A DNA stretch of 10,117 nucleotides from an uncultured Clostridium sp. (GTDB lineage Bacteria > Bacillota > Clostridia > Peptostreptococcales > Peptostreptococcaceae): the NCBI GenBank assembly GCA_900539645.1, contig UQCY01000059.1, positions 1-10,117 on the forward strand, written 5' to 3'. The first letter of the stretch is position 1. The number at the start of each line of letters is the position of its first letter. The notes under the pieces are model-generated. The model was not told where the DNA came from. It saw only the letters and a list, made by a program, of their open reading frames with translations, and ran no database searches. Below, in pieces: positions 1-7,317 of the stretch. The position numbers and the translations under genes are program-made.

Positions 1-52
1 TTTTATTAATTATTTTTTCATCTTTTCGCTTTTTCAATACATTCATATTACT

Positions 53-87
53 ATTATACACAAGTTTTCCACAGTTTTAAATTATTA
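53..87 (-). promoter_or_regulatory. Possible leftward promoter at the window edge
   Basis: On the minus strand a perfect TATAAT (58-53) lies 17 bp downstream of TTTAAA, which matches 4 of 6 bases of the -35 consensus. It sits downstream of the murD terminator, so it could start transcription of the next gene beyond the left edge. The expected start point, near position 46, coincides with an ATG opening a short ORF with no ribosome binding site. It also overlaps the DnaA-box-like sites. The call rests on the hexamers and position only. Confidence 0.3.
54..73 (+). promoter_or_regulatory. Pair of DnaA-box-like nonamers
   Basis: Two nonamers in the same orientation, TTATACACA (54-62) and TTTTCCACA (65-73), fit or nearly fit the DnaA box consensus TTATNCACA. 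They start 11 bp apart, about one helical turn, in an AT-rich intergenic stretch. DnaA binds such boxes at oriC and at some promoters. Only two boxes are visible and the window ends just to the left, so an origin cannot be claimed. The 54-62 box overlaps a possible minus-strand -10 hexamer, so DnaA control of a leftward promoter is another reading. Chance occurrence remains possible. Confidence 0.3.
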
Positions 88-103
88 TAATTTCCTTAAG
101 AAT

Positions 104-144
104 AAAAAAAGAGACTGTTACAATTGATTGCAACAATCTCTTTT
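104..144 (-). terminator. Intrinsic terminator of the mraY-murD unit
   Basis: Bases 107-123 and 128-144 form a 17-bp hairpin with a 4-nt loop (124-127), followed on the minus strand by a run of seven T (110-104). Two positions, 115/136 and 120/131, are G-U wobbles in the minus-strand RNA but C/A mismatches in the plus-strand RNA. This indicates that the structure is maintained for leftward transcription. It begins about 30 nt after the murD stop and ends the wall-precursor unit there. spoVE/ftsW and murG, often the next genes, are therefore not in the same transcript. Confidence 0.9.
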
Positions 145-174
145 GAATTCTTATTATAAATTATTTGGATTTAT

Positions 175-1527
175 TTATAAGCTATTTACGTTATCTTTGA
201 AATCTTTTCCTCTTACCTCAAAGTTTTTGTACATACCCCAACTAGCACATGCTGGAGAAAGTAAAACTATATCTCCTTCTTTTGCTATATCGTGGCAAGT
301 TTTAACAGCTTCTTTCATATCCTCTACTCTGTGTATATCTGTAAATCCTATTCTTCTAGCTGCTTCCTCGATTTTATCTGCAGTCTGCCCAAGTAAAACT
401 AGTGTTTTAACATTTTTCTTTGCTATTTCAAGAAGTTCATCGTAAGTACTTCCTTTATCGTATCCACCTGCTATAAGTATTATTGGATTTTCGTAAGCCT
501 GAACTGCTTTTATTGTAGAATCTGGGTTTGTTCCCTTAGAGTCGTTTACATATTTAACTCCTTCTACTTCTTTTACAAATTCAAGTCTGTGTTCAACAGC
601 TTTGAAAGTTTTTAAAACTTCTCTTATAACTTCTATATCTATTCCTGATACATAAGCCATTGCAGCTGCTGCCATACAGTTTTCAAGGTTATGACCTCCT
701 GGTAGAGAAAGGTCATTTACTTTCATTAAGTTTATTTTTTCGTCTATATCTATTATGATATCTCCATTTTCAACGTAGATACCTTTTTCTAGTTTTTCTA
801 ATCTAGAGAAAAATACTACATTTGCATTACATTTATCTGCTAAAGCTCTTGTTAATTCATCATCGTAATTTAAAACACAGAAGTCATTTTTATCCTGGTT
901 CATAAATACTCTAGCTTTAGCATCTATATAATTTTCCATAGTATGATGTCTGTTCATGTGATCTTCAGTTATATTAAGAACAGCACTCACACTAGGTTTA
1001 AAATCTTTTATACTTTCTAGCTGGAAACTACTAAGCTCTGTAACAAAGCTAGCTCCTTCATTTGCGGCCTGTACTGCGTCTATTACTGGATTACCTATAT
1101 TTCCGACAACATAAGTTTCTTTTCCTGCTTTTTCAAATATTTCTCCTGTTAGGCTAGTAGTTGTAGTCTTACCATTTGTACCAGTTATTCCTACAAAATA
1201 TGGTTTATTGGCTAATTCATAGGCTAATTCTACCTCACCTATTAATTCTTTATTTTCTTCTATTACTTTTTTGATAAATGGAAGGTCTAAAGGAACTCCC
1301 GGCGAAACAACAACCATATCTATGTCTGCTATATCTTCAGGATGGTGTCCTAAAATATATTTTATACCGTCGATATCTTTTATCTCTGCTATTATTTCCT
1401 CAAGCTGATCCTCTGTCTTTATATCATTAACTGTTATGTCTGCTCCGTATTTTGCAAGACATTTTATTGTTGATATTCCTGTCTTTGCAAGACCGACAAG
1501 TAAAACTTTTTTTCCTTTTAATTCCAT
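175..1527 (-). CDS. murD: UDP-N-acetylmuramoyl-L-alanine--D-glutamate ligase MurD
   Basis: Cytoplasmic Mur ligase that adds D-glutamate to UDP-MurNAc-L-Ala using ATP. The 450-residue length is normal for the family. An N-terminal Rossmann-like domain starts with KVLLVGLAKTG (7-17). The ATP-binding P-loop GTNGKTTT is at 116-123, followed by ELSSFQL (164-170) and the Mg/substrate motif NITEDHMNRH (185-194; many homologues have DHxDRH, here Asn192). GGHN (277-280), HRLE (313-316) and NDSKGTNPDST (328-338) follow, with SPACASWGMYKNFE near the C-terminus. The ATG at 1527 is chosen because GGAGGA (1540-1535) sits 7 nt upstream. A TTG at 1542 would place that Shine-Dalgarno sequence inside the coding region and add the atypical residues MEEEE. 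The gene starts 19 nt after mraY and is almost certainly cotranscribed with it. Confidence 0.97.
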   Translation of the reverse strand: MELKGKKVLLVGLAKTGISTIKCLAKYGADITVNDIKTEDQLEEIIAEIKDIDGIKYILGHHPEDIADIDMVVVSPGVPLDLPFIKKVIEENKELIGEVELAYELANKPYFVGITGTNGKTTTTSLTGEIFEKAGKETYVVGNIGNPVIDAVQAANEGASFVTELSSFQLESIKDFKPSVSAVLNITEDHMNRHHTMENYIDAKARVFMNQDKNDFCVLNYDDELTRALADKCNANVVFFSRLEKLEKGIYVENGDIIIDIDEKINLMKVNDLSLPGGHNLENCMAAAAMAYVSGIDIEVIREVLKTFKAVEHRLEFVKEVEGVKYVNDSKGTNPDSTIKAVQAYENPIILIAGGYDKGSTYDELLEIAKKNVKTLVLLGQTADKIEEAARRIGFTDIHRVEDMKEAVKTCHDIAKEGDIVLLSPACASWGMYKNFEVRGKDFKDNVNSL

Positions 1528-1546
1528 TTCTTCTTCCTCCAAATTT

Positions 1547-2509
1547 TTAGAATCCTGCTACTACTCCTATCCAAGCAAGTATAATTGCTACTATCCAGAA
1601 TATAAATACAACCTTTGTTTCAGGCCATCCACACTGTTCAAAGTGGTGGTGAAGAGGTGCCATTTTAAATATTCTTTTTCCAGTCTTTTTGAAATATGTA
1701 ACCTGTATTATAACTGATAATGCTTCAGCGAAGTATATTCCACCTACTATAGGTATTAATAAAACTGAGTTTGTTAAAACTGCAAATGCTACAACAGCTC
1801 CACCTAACGCCATAGAACCTGTATCACCCATAAATACTTTAGCTGGGTTTACGTTAAATACTAAGAATCCTATACATCCACCTACTGTAGCTGCTGCAAA
1901 TGTTGCAACTGCTGCATCTTTAGCTACAAATAAAGCAAATGCTACGAAGAAAGTAGAAACTACTGCTGTTATTCCTGAAGCTAGTCCATCAAGACCATCA
2001 GTTAAGTTTACTGCGTTTACTGTCCCTATTATTATAAACATCATTATTGGAACATATAAAATACCTAAATCTAAGAATTTATCTGTAAAAGGTATCATTA
2101 TTTTTGATGCCGCTGGAGAAGATGTATACTGATAGAATGCTACATATCCAGATATAACAAACTGCATAGCTATCTTCTGCCATGGTTTTAATCCTAGTGA
2201 TCTTCTCATCTTTATTATTATAAAGTCATCAAGGAACCCAACTAATCCAAAACCTAACATACAAACAAGTCCTACAAATACATCAGAATCTAATTTTGCT
2301 CTGAATAGAACTGTTATTGTTATTGCTATCATAAACATAATTCCACCCATTGTAGGTGTACCATTCTTAGCAAGGTGAGTCTGAGGACCGTCGTCCCTTA
2401 CTGTCTGACCAAATTTTAATCTATGAAGCATAGGTAAAAATACCGGTCCAATTATTACAACTATTACAAATGCCATAAGCATCGTAATAGTTAGATTTTT
2501 AATATCCAT
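1547..2509 (-). CDS. mraY: Phospho-MurNAc-pentapeptide transferase MraY
   Basis: Integral membrane enzyme that transfers phospho-MurNAc-pentapeptide from UDP to undecaprenyl phosphate, giving lipid I at the inner face of the membrane. It has 320 residues and about ten hydrophobic segments, as expected. Family motifs are all present: DDGPQTHLAKNGTPTMGG (39-56), GFLDDF (91-96, the paired aspartates), NAVNLTDGLDGLASG (165-179, including Asp171 and Asp174), FMGDTGSMALGG (226-237) and MAPLHHHFEQCGWPE (283-297, the His triad at 287-289). The start ATG has AGGAGG (2525-2520) 10 nt upstream. It has its own well-formed promoter and is followed by murD. It uses the product of the murF gene just upstream. 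Confidence 0.98.
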   Translation of the reverse strand: MDIKNLTITMLMAFVIVVIIGPVFLPMLHRLKFGQTVRDDGPQTHLAKNGTPTMGGIMFMIAITITVLFRAKLDSDVFVGLVCMLGFGLVGFLDDFIIIKMRRSLGLKPWQKIAMQFVISGYVAFYQYTSSPAASKIMIPFTDKFLDLGILYVPIMMFIIIGTVNAVNLTDGLDGLASGITAVVSTFFVAFALFVAKDAAVATFAAATVGGCIGFLVFNVNPAKVFMGDTGSMALGGAVVAFAVLTNSVLLIPIVGGIYFAEALSVIIQVTYFKKTGKRIFKMAPLHHHFEQCGWPETKVVFIFWIVAIILAWIGVVAGF

Positions 2510-2551
2510 ATTAAAATTTCCTCCTATTGTTTCTTAAATCTTACTTTATCT

Positions 2552-2579
2552 ATTATATACCTTCTTTTTTTCTTGTAAA
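2552..2579 (-). promoter_or_regulatory. Promoter of mraY-murD
   Basis: On the minus strand, TTTACA (2579-2574, 5 of 6 to the -35 consensus) and TATAAT (2557-2552, perfect) are separated by 16 bp. They lie in the 91-nt gap between murF and mraY. The expected start near 2545 would give a leader of about 35 nt ending in the mraY Shine-Dalgarno sequence. The -10 is embedded in GGTATATAAT, the same ten bases seen at the murF promoter. No terminator is visible between murF and this promoter, so read-through is also likely. Confidence 0.65.
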
Positions 2580-2600
2580 TAGAAAATATCTTCTTTTAGT

Positions 2601-3986
2601 TTAATTGATTTCAGAAACTTCCTTTACATACTCAACAAACTTTTCAAATTTCATTCCTCTAGAAGCCTTAAATAGCATTGTATCACCACTCTGCATAATA
2701 TCTCCTAAAAGTTTTTTAGCGTCTTCTAAATTATCGAAGTGGTATGAATTTTTTGCATCAAATCCATTTTCTTCTGCTTCTTTATTTATAAATACCGCAC
2801 TTTCTCCAACTGTTATTATAACATCTGAATTATCAACACATGCTTTTCCTACTCTTCTGTGTCCAAATTCAGCTAAATCTCCCATTTCAAGCATATCTCC
2901 AAGAACAGCTATTCTTCTGCCTTCGTATCTTCCTAGTATGCTAAGAGATGCCTCCATTGAGTCAGGACTTGCATTGTAAGTATCATTTATAACAGTGTAC
3001 TCACCTATTTTTCTTATATCCTGTCTCATTCCTGTAGCTTCAAAATTAGAAAGACCTCTTTTAATTCCTTCCATAGATATTCCCTCTACAGTCCCAACAG
3101 CTATTGCAGCCATTGCATTGTAGATATTGTGTTTTCCTACAGTTGGTATAAATATCTTTTCTAATTTCCCCATAACAGAACATTCAAATTCTATGCTATC
3201 CTCTGTCATTTCATAGGCTACACAGCATATATCATTATATTTTTCAAATCCAAATGTTATAAGGTCATAATCTCTTTCTGTATCTCTTAAAGTAGATAGG
3301 AATTTATCGTCCCCATTTACAACAAGAGTGTTTCCTTTTCCAAATCCAGTAGTTATTTCCATTTTAGCTTTGAAAATACCTTCCTGAGATCCAAGATTTT
3401 CAACGTGTGAAAGTCCTATATTAGATATAACTGCAACCTTTGGATTTACCATATTTGCAAGGTACTCGATTTCCCCAAATCCTGACATACCCATTTCTAT
3501 AACAGCACATTCATAACTACTATCTAGGTTGAATAATGTCAAAGGCACTCCAAAATGGTTGTTGAAGTTCTTTTCATTCTTTAAAGTAGCTCTTTCTGAA
3601 GAAAGGGCTGCATACACCATATCTCTAGTTGTTGTTTTTCCAACACTACCAGTTATCCCTATAAATGGTATATCAAATTTCTTTTTATAATAGTGCCCGA
3701 TATCTCCAAGCGCTTTTGAAGTATCTTTGACTTCTATTATATTCATATCTGATTTTATATCGATATCTTTTCCTTTATTAACAATAAATACTCTGCATCC
3801 TAAGTCATAAGCAGAACCGATATATTTATGAGCGTCGTTGTTTTCTCCAACTATAGCTACAAATGCTGTATCTTCCTTAGCAAGTCTACTATCTATTACT
3901 ATAGATTTTACGGATTCGCTACCTTCCCCATTTTTTAAATTTCCTTTAGATGCTTCGACAATCTCTTTTACTGTCAGCCTCTCCAT
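2601..3986 (-). CDS. murF: UDP-N-acetylmuramoyl-tripeptide--D-alanyl-D-alanine ligase MurF
   Basis: Last cytoplasmic Mur ligase. It joins D-Ala-D-Ala to UDP-MurNAc-tripeptide with ATP, producing the pentapeptide substrate of MraY. The 461-residue length is typical. An N-terminal MurF-type domain carries SIVIDSR (28-34). The P-loop GITGSVGKTTT is at 110-120, followed by NNHFGVPLTL (142-151), EMGMSGFGEI (164-173), NIGLSHVENLGS (189-200), GKHNIYNAMAA (284-294), NDTYNASPDSM (334-344) and GDMLEMG (363-369). The ATG at 3986 is preferred because AGGAGG (3999-3994) lies 7 nt upstream. An in-frame ATG at 4091 adds 35 residues that fall on leader hairpins and have no Shine-Dalgarno sequence. The gene is 242 nt downstream of rsmH and appears to have its own promoter. 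murE is not in the window. Confidence 0.97.
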   Translation of the reverse strand: MERLTVKEIVEASKGNLKNGEGSESVKSIVIDSRLAKEDTAFVAIVGENNDAHKYIGSAYDLGCRVFIVNKGKDIDIKSDMNIIEVKDTSKALGDIGHYYKKKFDIPFIGITGSVGKTTTRDMVYAALSSERATLKNEKNFNNHFGVPLTLFNLDSSYECAVIEMGMSGFGEIEYLANMVNPKVAVISNIGLSHVENLGSQEGIFKAKMEITTGFGKGNTLVVNGDDKFLSTLRDTERDYDLITFGFEKYNDICCVAYEMTEDSIEFECSVMGKLEKIFIPTVGKHNIYNAMAAIAVGTVEGISMEGIKRGLSNFEATGMRQDIRKIGEYTVINDTYNASPDSMEASLSILGRYEGRRIAVLGDMLEMGDLAEFGHRRVGKACVDNSDVIITVGESAVFINKEAEENGFDAKNSYHFDNLEDAKKLLGDIMQSGDTMLFKASRGMKFEKFVEYVKEVSEIN

Positions 3987-4005
3987 TTTACTTCCTCCTA
4001 ACCTT

Positions 4006-4099
4006 CCGACAACAAATCGGTTTTGAGCAAAAAAATTTTGTGCTCTAGTTAATATTTTTTCTATCAATAAAGGCAATGTATAGATGTCCACACATTGCC
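4006..4099 (-). promoter_or_regulatory. Hairpin-rich 5' leader of murF
   Basis: Three inverted repeats lie between the predicted murF start point and its Shine-Dalgarno sequence. The largest (4072-4099) pairs GGCAATGT with ACATTGCC and, counting two G-U pairs, makes a 12-bp stem with an ACAT loop. A second (4025-4045) pairs GAGCA with TGCTC around an A/T-rich core. A small third (4006-4020) pairs CCGA with TCGG 6 nt before AGGAGG. The first hairpin is followed on the minus strand only by TTTATT, so it would be a weak terminator or attenuator at best. A role in RNA stability or translation is inference. Confidence 0.35.
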
Positions 4100-4121
4100 C
4101 TGATAAATTTTAGCATTTATA

Positions 4122-4150
4122 ATTATATACCAAAATCAAAATTTTTTGAA
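4122..4150 (-). promoter_or_regulatory. Promoter of murF
   Basis: On the minus strand, TTCAAA (4150-4145, 4 of 6) and TATAAT (4127-4122, perfect) are spaced by 17 bp, with a predicted start near 4115. This would give a leader of about 128 nt. Its -10 context GGTATATAAT is identical to that of the mraY promoter. The existence of a promoter here fits the large rsmH-murF gap, which is unusual inside a wall-synthesis cluster. Confidence 0.5.
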
Positions 4151-4170
4151 GTGATTTATAGTCAGATGTA

Positions 4171-4209
4171 ATCAAACTGTTACATATTCATATGATATTC
4201 ACATTTGAT
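4171..4209. repeat. Inverted repeat after rsmH
   Basis: ATCAAA (4171-4176) pairs with TTTGAT (4204-4209). The pairing continues as TGT with ACA after one unpaired base, leaving a loop of about 20 nt. It lies about 20 nt downstream of the rsmH stop. No T run follows on the minus strand, so it is not a canonical terminator. It could protect the rsmH mRNA 3' end or be incidental in this AT-rich sequence. Confidence 0.3.
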
Positions 4210-4228
4210 TTAATACTTTTGACAAAAA

Positions 4229-5164
4229 TTACTTCTTTTCAGCAACTCTAAGCTTAGCACTTCTCGATCTTGGGTTCATTTCTATCTCTTCTGCACTTGG
4301 AAGGATAGGCTTTCTTGTTATAACTTTAACCTCAGAAACTTTATCGCACTGGCAGAAAGGCATCTCTGGTGGGCAAATACAATCTAATGAAAGATATTTA
4401 AATTCATTTTTAACTATTCTATCTTCTAAAGAATGGAATGTTATTATACAAATTCTTCCGCCTGGATTCATTATTGAACAAGCGTCATCTATCATTTTTG
4501 TTATTACCCCAAGCTCATTGTTTACCTCTATTCTTATCGCCTGGAATGTTCTCTTAGCTGGATGTGGTCCATCTATTCTCGCCTTTTTAGGTATAGCTTT
4601 TTTGATTATATCAACTAGTTCTCCTGTAGTTTCTATTGGTTTTTCTGCTCTTCCTTCAACGATAAACTTAGCAATTCTTTTAGCCCAGTTATCTTCACCG
4701 TAGTCTTTTATTATCTTTGCTAACTCTTCTTCTGTGTACTCATTTACAACATTATACGCAGAAAAATCTTTTCTAACGTCCATTCTCATATCAAGTGGTG
4801 CATCTTGCATATAAGAGAAACCTCTATCAGCCTCGTCTAGCTGATGAGAAGAAACACCTAAATCTGCAAGCACACCATCTATTTTATGTACGCCTATTTT
4901 TTCAAGCTCTTCTTTTATATTTTCAAAATTGCTGTGTACAAATTTTACTCTGTCGCTGTATTCTGCTAATCTTTCTTTTGCAGTCGCTATGGCGTTTTTG
5001 TCCTGGTCAAATCCAATAAATAGCCCGTCACTAGAAAGTCTTTTAACTATTTCTTTAGAATGTCCAGCACCACCCATAGTACAATCGACATATACACCAT
5101 CTGGTTTTATATTCAGATTATCTATGCACTCATTAAGAAGTACCGATACATGATTAAATTCCAT
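4229..5164 (-). CDS. rsmH: 16S rRNA (cytosine1402-N4)-methyltransferase RsmH
   Basis: SAM-dependent enzyme (formerly MraW) that N4-methylates C1402 in the decoding centre of 16S rRNA. The 311 residues match the usual length. The SAM-binding region shows [11 protein letters not shown] (26-36) and GFDQD (51-55). [18 protein letters not shown] (101-118) and DAPLDMRMD (121-129) are family hallmarks. They are followed by the insert domain, [18 protein letters not shown] (198-215) and [15 protein letters not shown] (235-249). A Cys-rich stretch, [12 protein letters not shown] (262-273), and the terminal [10 protein letters not shown] also fit. The start ATG has AAGGAG (5176-5171) 6 nt upstream. It lies 57 nt after lgt and probably shares its transcript. 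mraZ, which often precedes rsmH, is not present here, and the usual downstream ftsL is missing. Confidence 0.98.
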   Translation of the reverse strand: MEFNHVSVLLNECIDNLNIKPDGVYVDCTMGGAGHSKEIVKRLSSDGLFIGFDQDKNAIATAKERLAEYSDRVKFVHSNFENIKEELEKIGVHKIDGVLADLGVSSHQLDEADRGFSYMQDAPLDMRMDVRKDFSAYNVVNEYTEEELAKIIKDYGEDNWAKRIAKFIVEGRAEKPIETTGELVDIIKKAIPKKARIDGPHPAKRTFQAIRIEVNNELGVITKMIDDACSIMNPGGRICIITFHSLEDRIVKNEFKYLSLDCICPPEMPFCQCDKVSEVKVITRKPILPSAEEIEMNPRSRSAKLRVAEKK

Positions 5165-5197
5165 TATTTTCTCCTTTTTTATGTTATTTTTTCTACT

Positions 5198-5203
5198 ATT
5201 ATA
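5198..5203 (-). promoter_or_regulatory. Possible -10 box ahead of rsmH
   Basis: A perfect TATAAT reads on the minus strand in the 57-nt lgt-rsmH gap, about 35 nt before the rsmH start. No convincing -35 hexamer is present at 16-18 bp, so this may be a weak internal promoter or just AT-rich sequence. Confidence 0.2.
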
Positions 5204-5221
5204 TATTATCTTGATATTAAT

Positions 5222-5968
5222 TTAAGCTGCATTATTTTTCTTAGCTCTGTTCTTTAAATAGAAGTGAAGTACTAATCCGCCTACAACACCAACTAAGCTT
5301 ATAAACTGAGCCATTCTTATAGGTCCAAACATTAAGCTATCTGTTCTGAGTCCTTCTATGAAAAATCTACCTATTGAGTATAAGGTTATGTAAGAAACAA
5401 TAACCTCACCTTCATAAGTCTTTTTCTTTCTCATATAGAACATTATGAATAAGAATATTCCAAAGTCCCAAATTGACTCATATAAAAACGTAGGATGAAC
5501 TTTAACACCATCTACCATAATTCCCCAAGGAAGTGATGTTGGTCCTCCGTGAGCTTCACCATTTATAAAGTTTCCCCATCTTCCTATAGCCTGAGCAAGT
5601 GGCATACCAACCATAACTGCATCTGCTGTTTTAAAGAAATCTAATTTCTTTACCTTTGCGTATATAAATCCTGTAAGAATTCCTCCTATCAGACCTCCGT
5701 GGATTGCAAGTCCTCCACCTCTTATATTAAAAATCTCACTTGGATTTTGTGAGTAATAATCCCAACTAAATATTACATAGTACAATCTAGCGCATATTAT
5801 CGCCACTGGAATTGCTATAATAGCTATGTTTAAAACATCGTCTTCAGATATTCCAACTCTCTTAGCTTCTCTTACAGCTAATGCAATACCTATAAGCATT
5901 CCAAGTGCGATAAGTACCCCGTACCACATCACATCTATTCCAAAAATAGTAAATGCTACTCTATCCAT
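5222..5968 (-). CDS. lgt: Phosphatidylglycerol--prolipoprotein diacylglyceryl transferase Lgt
   Basis: Membrane enzyme that transfers diacylglycerol from phosphatidylglycerol to the lipobox cysteine of prolipoproteins, the first step of lipoprotein maturation. The 248 residues contain about seven hydrophobic segments. Diagnostic motifs are GGGLAIHGGLIGG (84-96, His90), the Lgt signature IGRWGNFINGEAHG (128-141), HPTFLYES (158-165) and GRFFIEGLRTDSL (200-212) with its conserved Arg and Glu. The C-terminal tail is basic (KNRAKKNNAA) and probably cytoplasmic. The start ATG follows AGGGGG (5979-5974) by 5 nt, an unusually G-rich Shine-Dalgarno sequence for this region. It lies 37 nt after yfmH with no terminator between them, so the two are likely cotranscribed. 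The pairing with M16 genes and rsmH suggests a shared unit rather than a shared pathway. Confidence 0.98.
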   Translation of the reverse strand: MDRVAFTIFGIDVMWYGVLIALGMLIGIALAVREAKRVGISEDDVLNIAIIAIPVAIICARLYYVIFSWDYYSQNPSEIFNIRGGGLAIHGGLIGGILTGFIYAKVKKLDFFKTADAVMVGMPLAQAIGRWGNFINGEAHGGPTSLPWGIMVDGVKVHPTFLYESIWDFGIFLFIMFYMRKKKTYEGEVIVSYITLYSIGRFFIEGLRTDSLMFGPIRMAQFISLVGVVGGLVLHFYLKNRAKKNNAA

Positions 5969-6005
5969 CTTTTCCCCCTGCTTAATTTTCTTCTTTTTTT
6001 AAATA

Positions 6006-7307
6006 TTAATTTTCTTCTGTTTCTATAGGCTCAACTATTGATATTACACAGTTTTCCTCTTTGAAGTGAGTTCTAAGTCTGTTTTCAACATCTTCAAATT
6101 CTACCTCTTTTAATACTTCTAAATAGTCTAATATATTTACATCTTTAAATGCGTAAGATATAAAGTTATTAGCTATAAATTCCATAGAATCCATGTATTT
6201 TAAGAATTCTCCTATTTTTTTCTTTTTAGCTCTTTCAAATCCTTCTCTTGAAAGTCCTTCTTTCTTATATCTTTCTAGATATTCAGTTATAGTATCTTTT
6301 ACCTTGTGAGGATCTTTACCTTCTCCTGAAATCAATGTAAACGCATACTCAACTTCTGAATAGAATCCACCGTAGAAGCTATCGTTTACCATTCCCTTCA
6401 TGTACATATCCTCATTTAATTCACTACCTGTTTTAAATATCATATCGCAAAGAATATCGCTGACTACTTCCTTTTTAAGAAGTTCTTTTCCTCTTAAATT
6501 AACGTCCTCGTCTTTATACGCTATGTTGAACATAGGCATTGATACCTGATATTTTTCAACTATCTCTTTCTGAGCTATTTCTTTTGGCTCAGCATTTGGG
6601 AATCTCTGAATTTTTCCTTCTATTTTTTCTATATCAGAGTGGTTTGCTTTTTTGATTACATCCATAACTTCATTTTCGTCTAAATCCCCAATTACAAATA
6701 GTATCATATTTGATGGATTGTAGAATGTGTTGTAGCATTTATAAAGCTCGTCTGGAGTTATTTTGTATATGCTATCAACATCTCCAGCTATGTCTATTCT
6801 AACATTGTGTTTCTGGTACATTGCCTTTAATGCGTTAAAATATACCTGCCAACTTGGGTCATCGTCGTACATTTTTATTTCCTGAGCAATTATTCCCTTT
6901 TCTTTCTCAACATTTTCTTCTGTGTAGTATGGTGTCTGAACATAATCTATTAAATGTGTTAAACACTCATTGAAGTTTTCTGTAGCTGAGAATAAATAAG
7001 CTGTCATATTGAAGTTTGTAAATGCATTTGCACTAGCTCCGTATTTAGAGAATAAATCAAATGCGTTTCCACCATCTGGCTGCTCAAACATCTTATGTTC
7101 TAAGAAATGGGCTATACCTTCGTGTACTCTTATTTTTTCACTCTCACCCTTTGGTACAAATTCTAAGTCATTTGATCCAAAGTCTGTAGCTAGTACAGCG
7201 TATTTTTTTACAAAACCTCTCTTAGGCATAAAATAAACTCTTAATCCATTTTCTAATGTTTCAAAGTATAATTCTTCTTTTATTATATCGTTTACTATCT
7301 TTTCCAT
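6006..7307 (-). CDS. yfmH: M16-family zinc metallopeptidase, YfmH/YmfH-like (zinc-binding subunit)
   Basis: Inverzincin protease of 433 residues with two homologous halves. The N-terminal half carries the complete active site: HFLEH (67-71, the HxxEH motif), Glu136 and the probable third zinc ligand Glu143 within EKGIIAQEIKMYDDDP (136-151). It resembles B. subtilis YmfH. Current database names link this family and its partner to EF-P 5-aminopentanol modification; that role is annotation by homology and the true substrate is not visible here. The ATG at 7307 is preferred over one at 7328. AGGAGG (7318-7313) lies 5 nt before it and shares bases with the TAA stop of yfmF, so the two genes are translationally coupled. 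A complex with the zinc-motif-lacking partner is expected. There is no signal peptide, so it is probably cytoplasmic. Confidence 0.9.
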   Translation of the reverse strand: MEKIVNDIIKEELYFETLENGLRVYFMPKRGFVKKYAVLATDFGSNDLEFVPKGESEKIRVHEGIAHFLEHKMFEQPDGGNAFDLFSKYGASANAFTNFNMTAYLFSATENFNECLTHLIDYVQTPYYTEENVEKEKGIIAQEIKMYDDDPSWQVYFNALKAMYQKHNVRIDIAGDVDSIYKITPDELYKCYNTFYNPSNMILFVIGDLDENEVMDVIKKANHSDIEKIEGKIQRFPNAEPKEIAQKEIVEKYQVSMPMFNIAYKDEDVNLRGKELLKKEVVSDILCDMIFKTGSELNEDMYMKGMVNDSFYGGFYSEVEYAFTLISGEGKDPHKVKDTITEYLERYKKEGLSREGFERAKKKKIGEFLKYMDSMEFIANNFISYAFKDVNILDYLEVLKEVEFEDVENRLRTHFKEENCVISIVEPIETEEN

Positions 7308-7317
7308 AATATCCTCC

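Noticed and set aside
2..46. Minus-strand ORF running off the left edge (begins MNVLKKRKDEKIINK)
   Set aside because: There is no ribosome binding site, it begins at the predicted transcription start, and only about 15 codons are visible. A real gene start cannot be supported.
1528..1542. TTG start for murD giving MEEEE upstream of the ATG
   Set aside because: The extra codons are the purine-rich Shine-Dalgarno region itself read as Glu codons. The ATG at 1527 has correct spacing.
1689..2132. 147-codon plus-strand ORF opposite mraY
   Set aside because: It is a shadow of mraY: low-complexity Ala/Thr/Ile composition, no ribosome binding site, and fully antisense to a clear enzyme gene. Other plus-strand ORFs over the minus genes were rejected for the same reason.
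3987..4091. 35-residue N-terminal extension of MurF from an ATG at 4091
   Set aside because: No Shine-Dalgarno sequence precedes it, it overlaps leader hairpins, and AGGAGG sits ideally before the ATG at 3986 where MurF homology starts.
4072..4099. Hairpin considered as a terminator of rsmH
   Set aside because: The following T content is too weak (TTTATT) and it lies downstream of the predicted murF promoter, so leader structure or weak attenuation is the safer reading.
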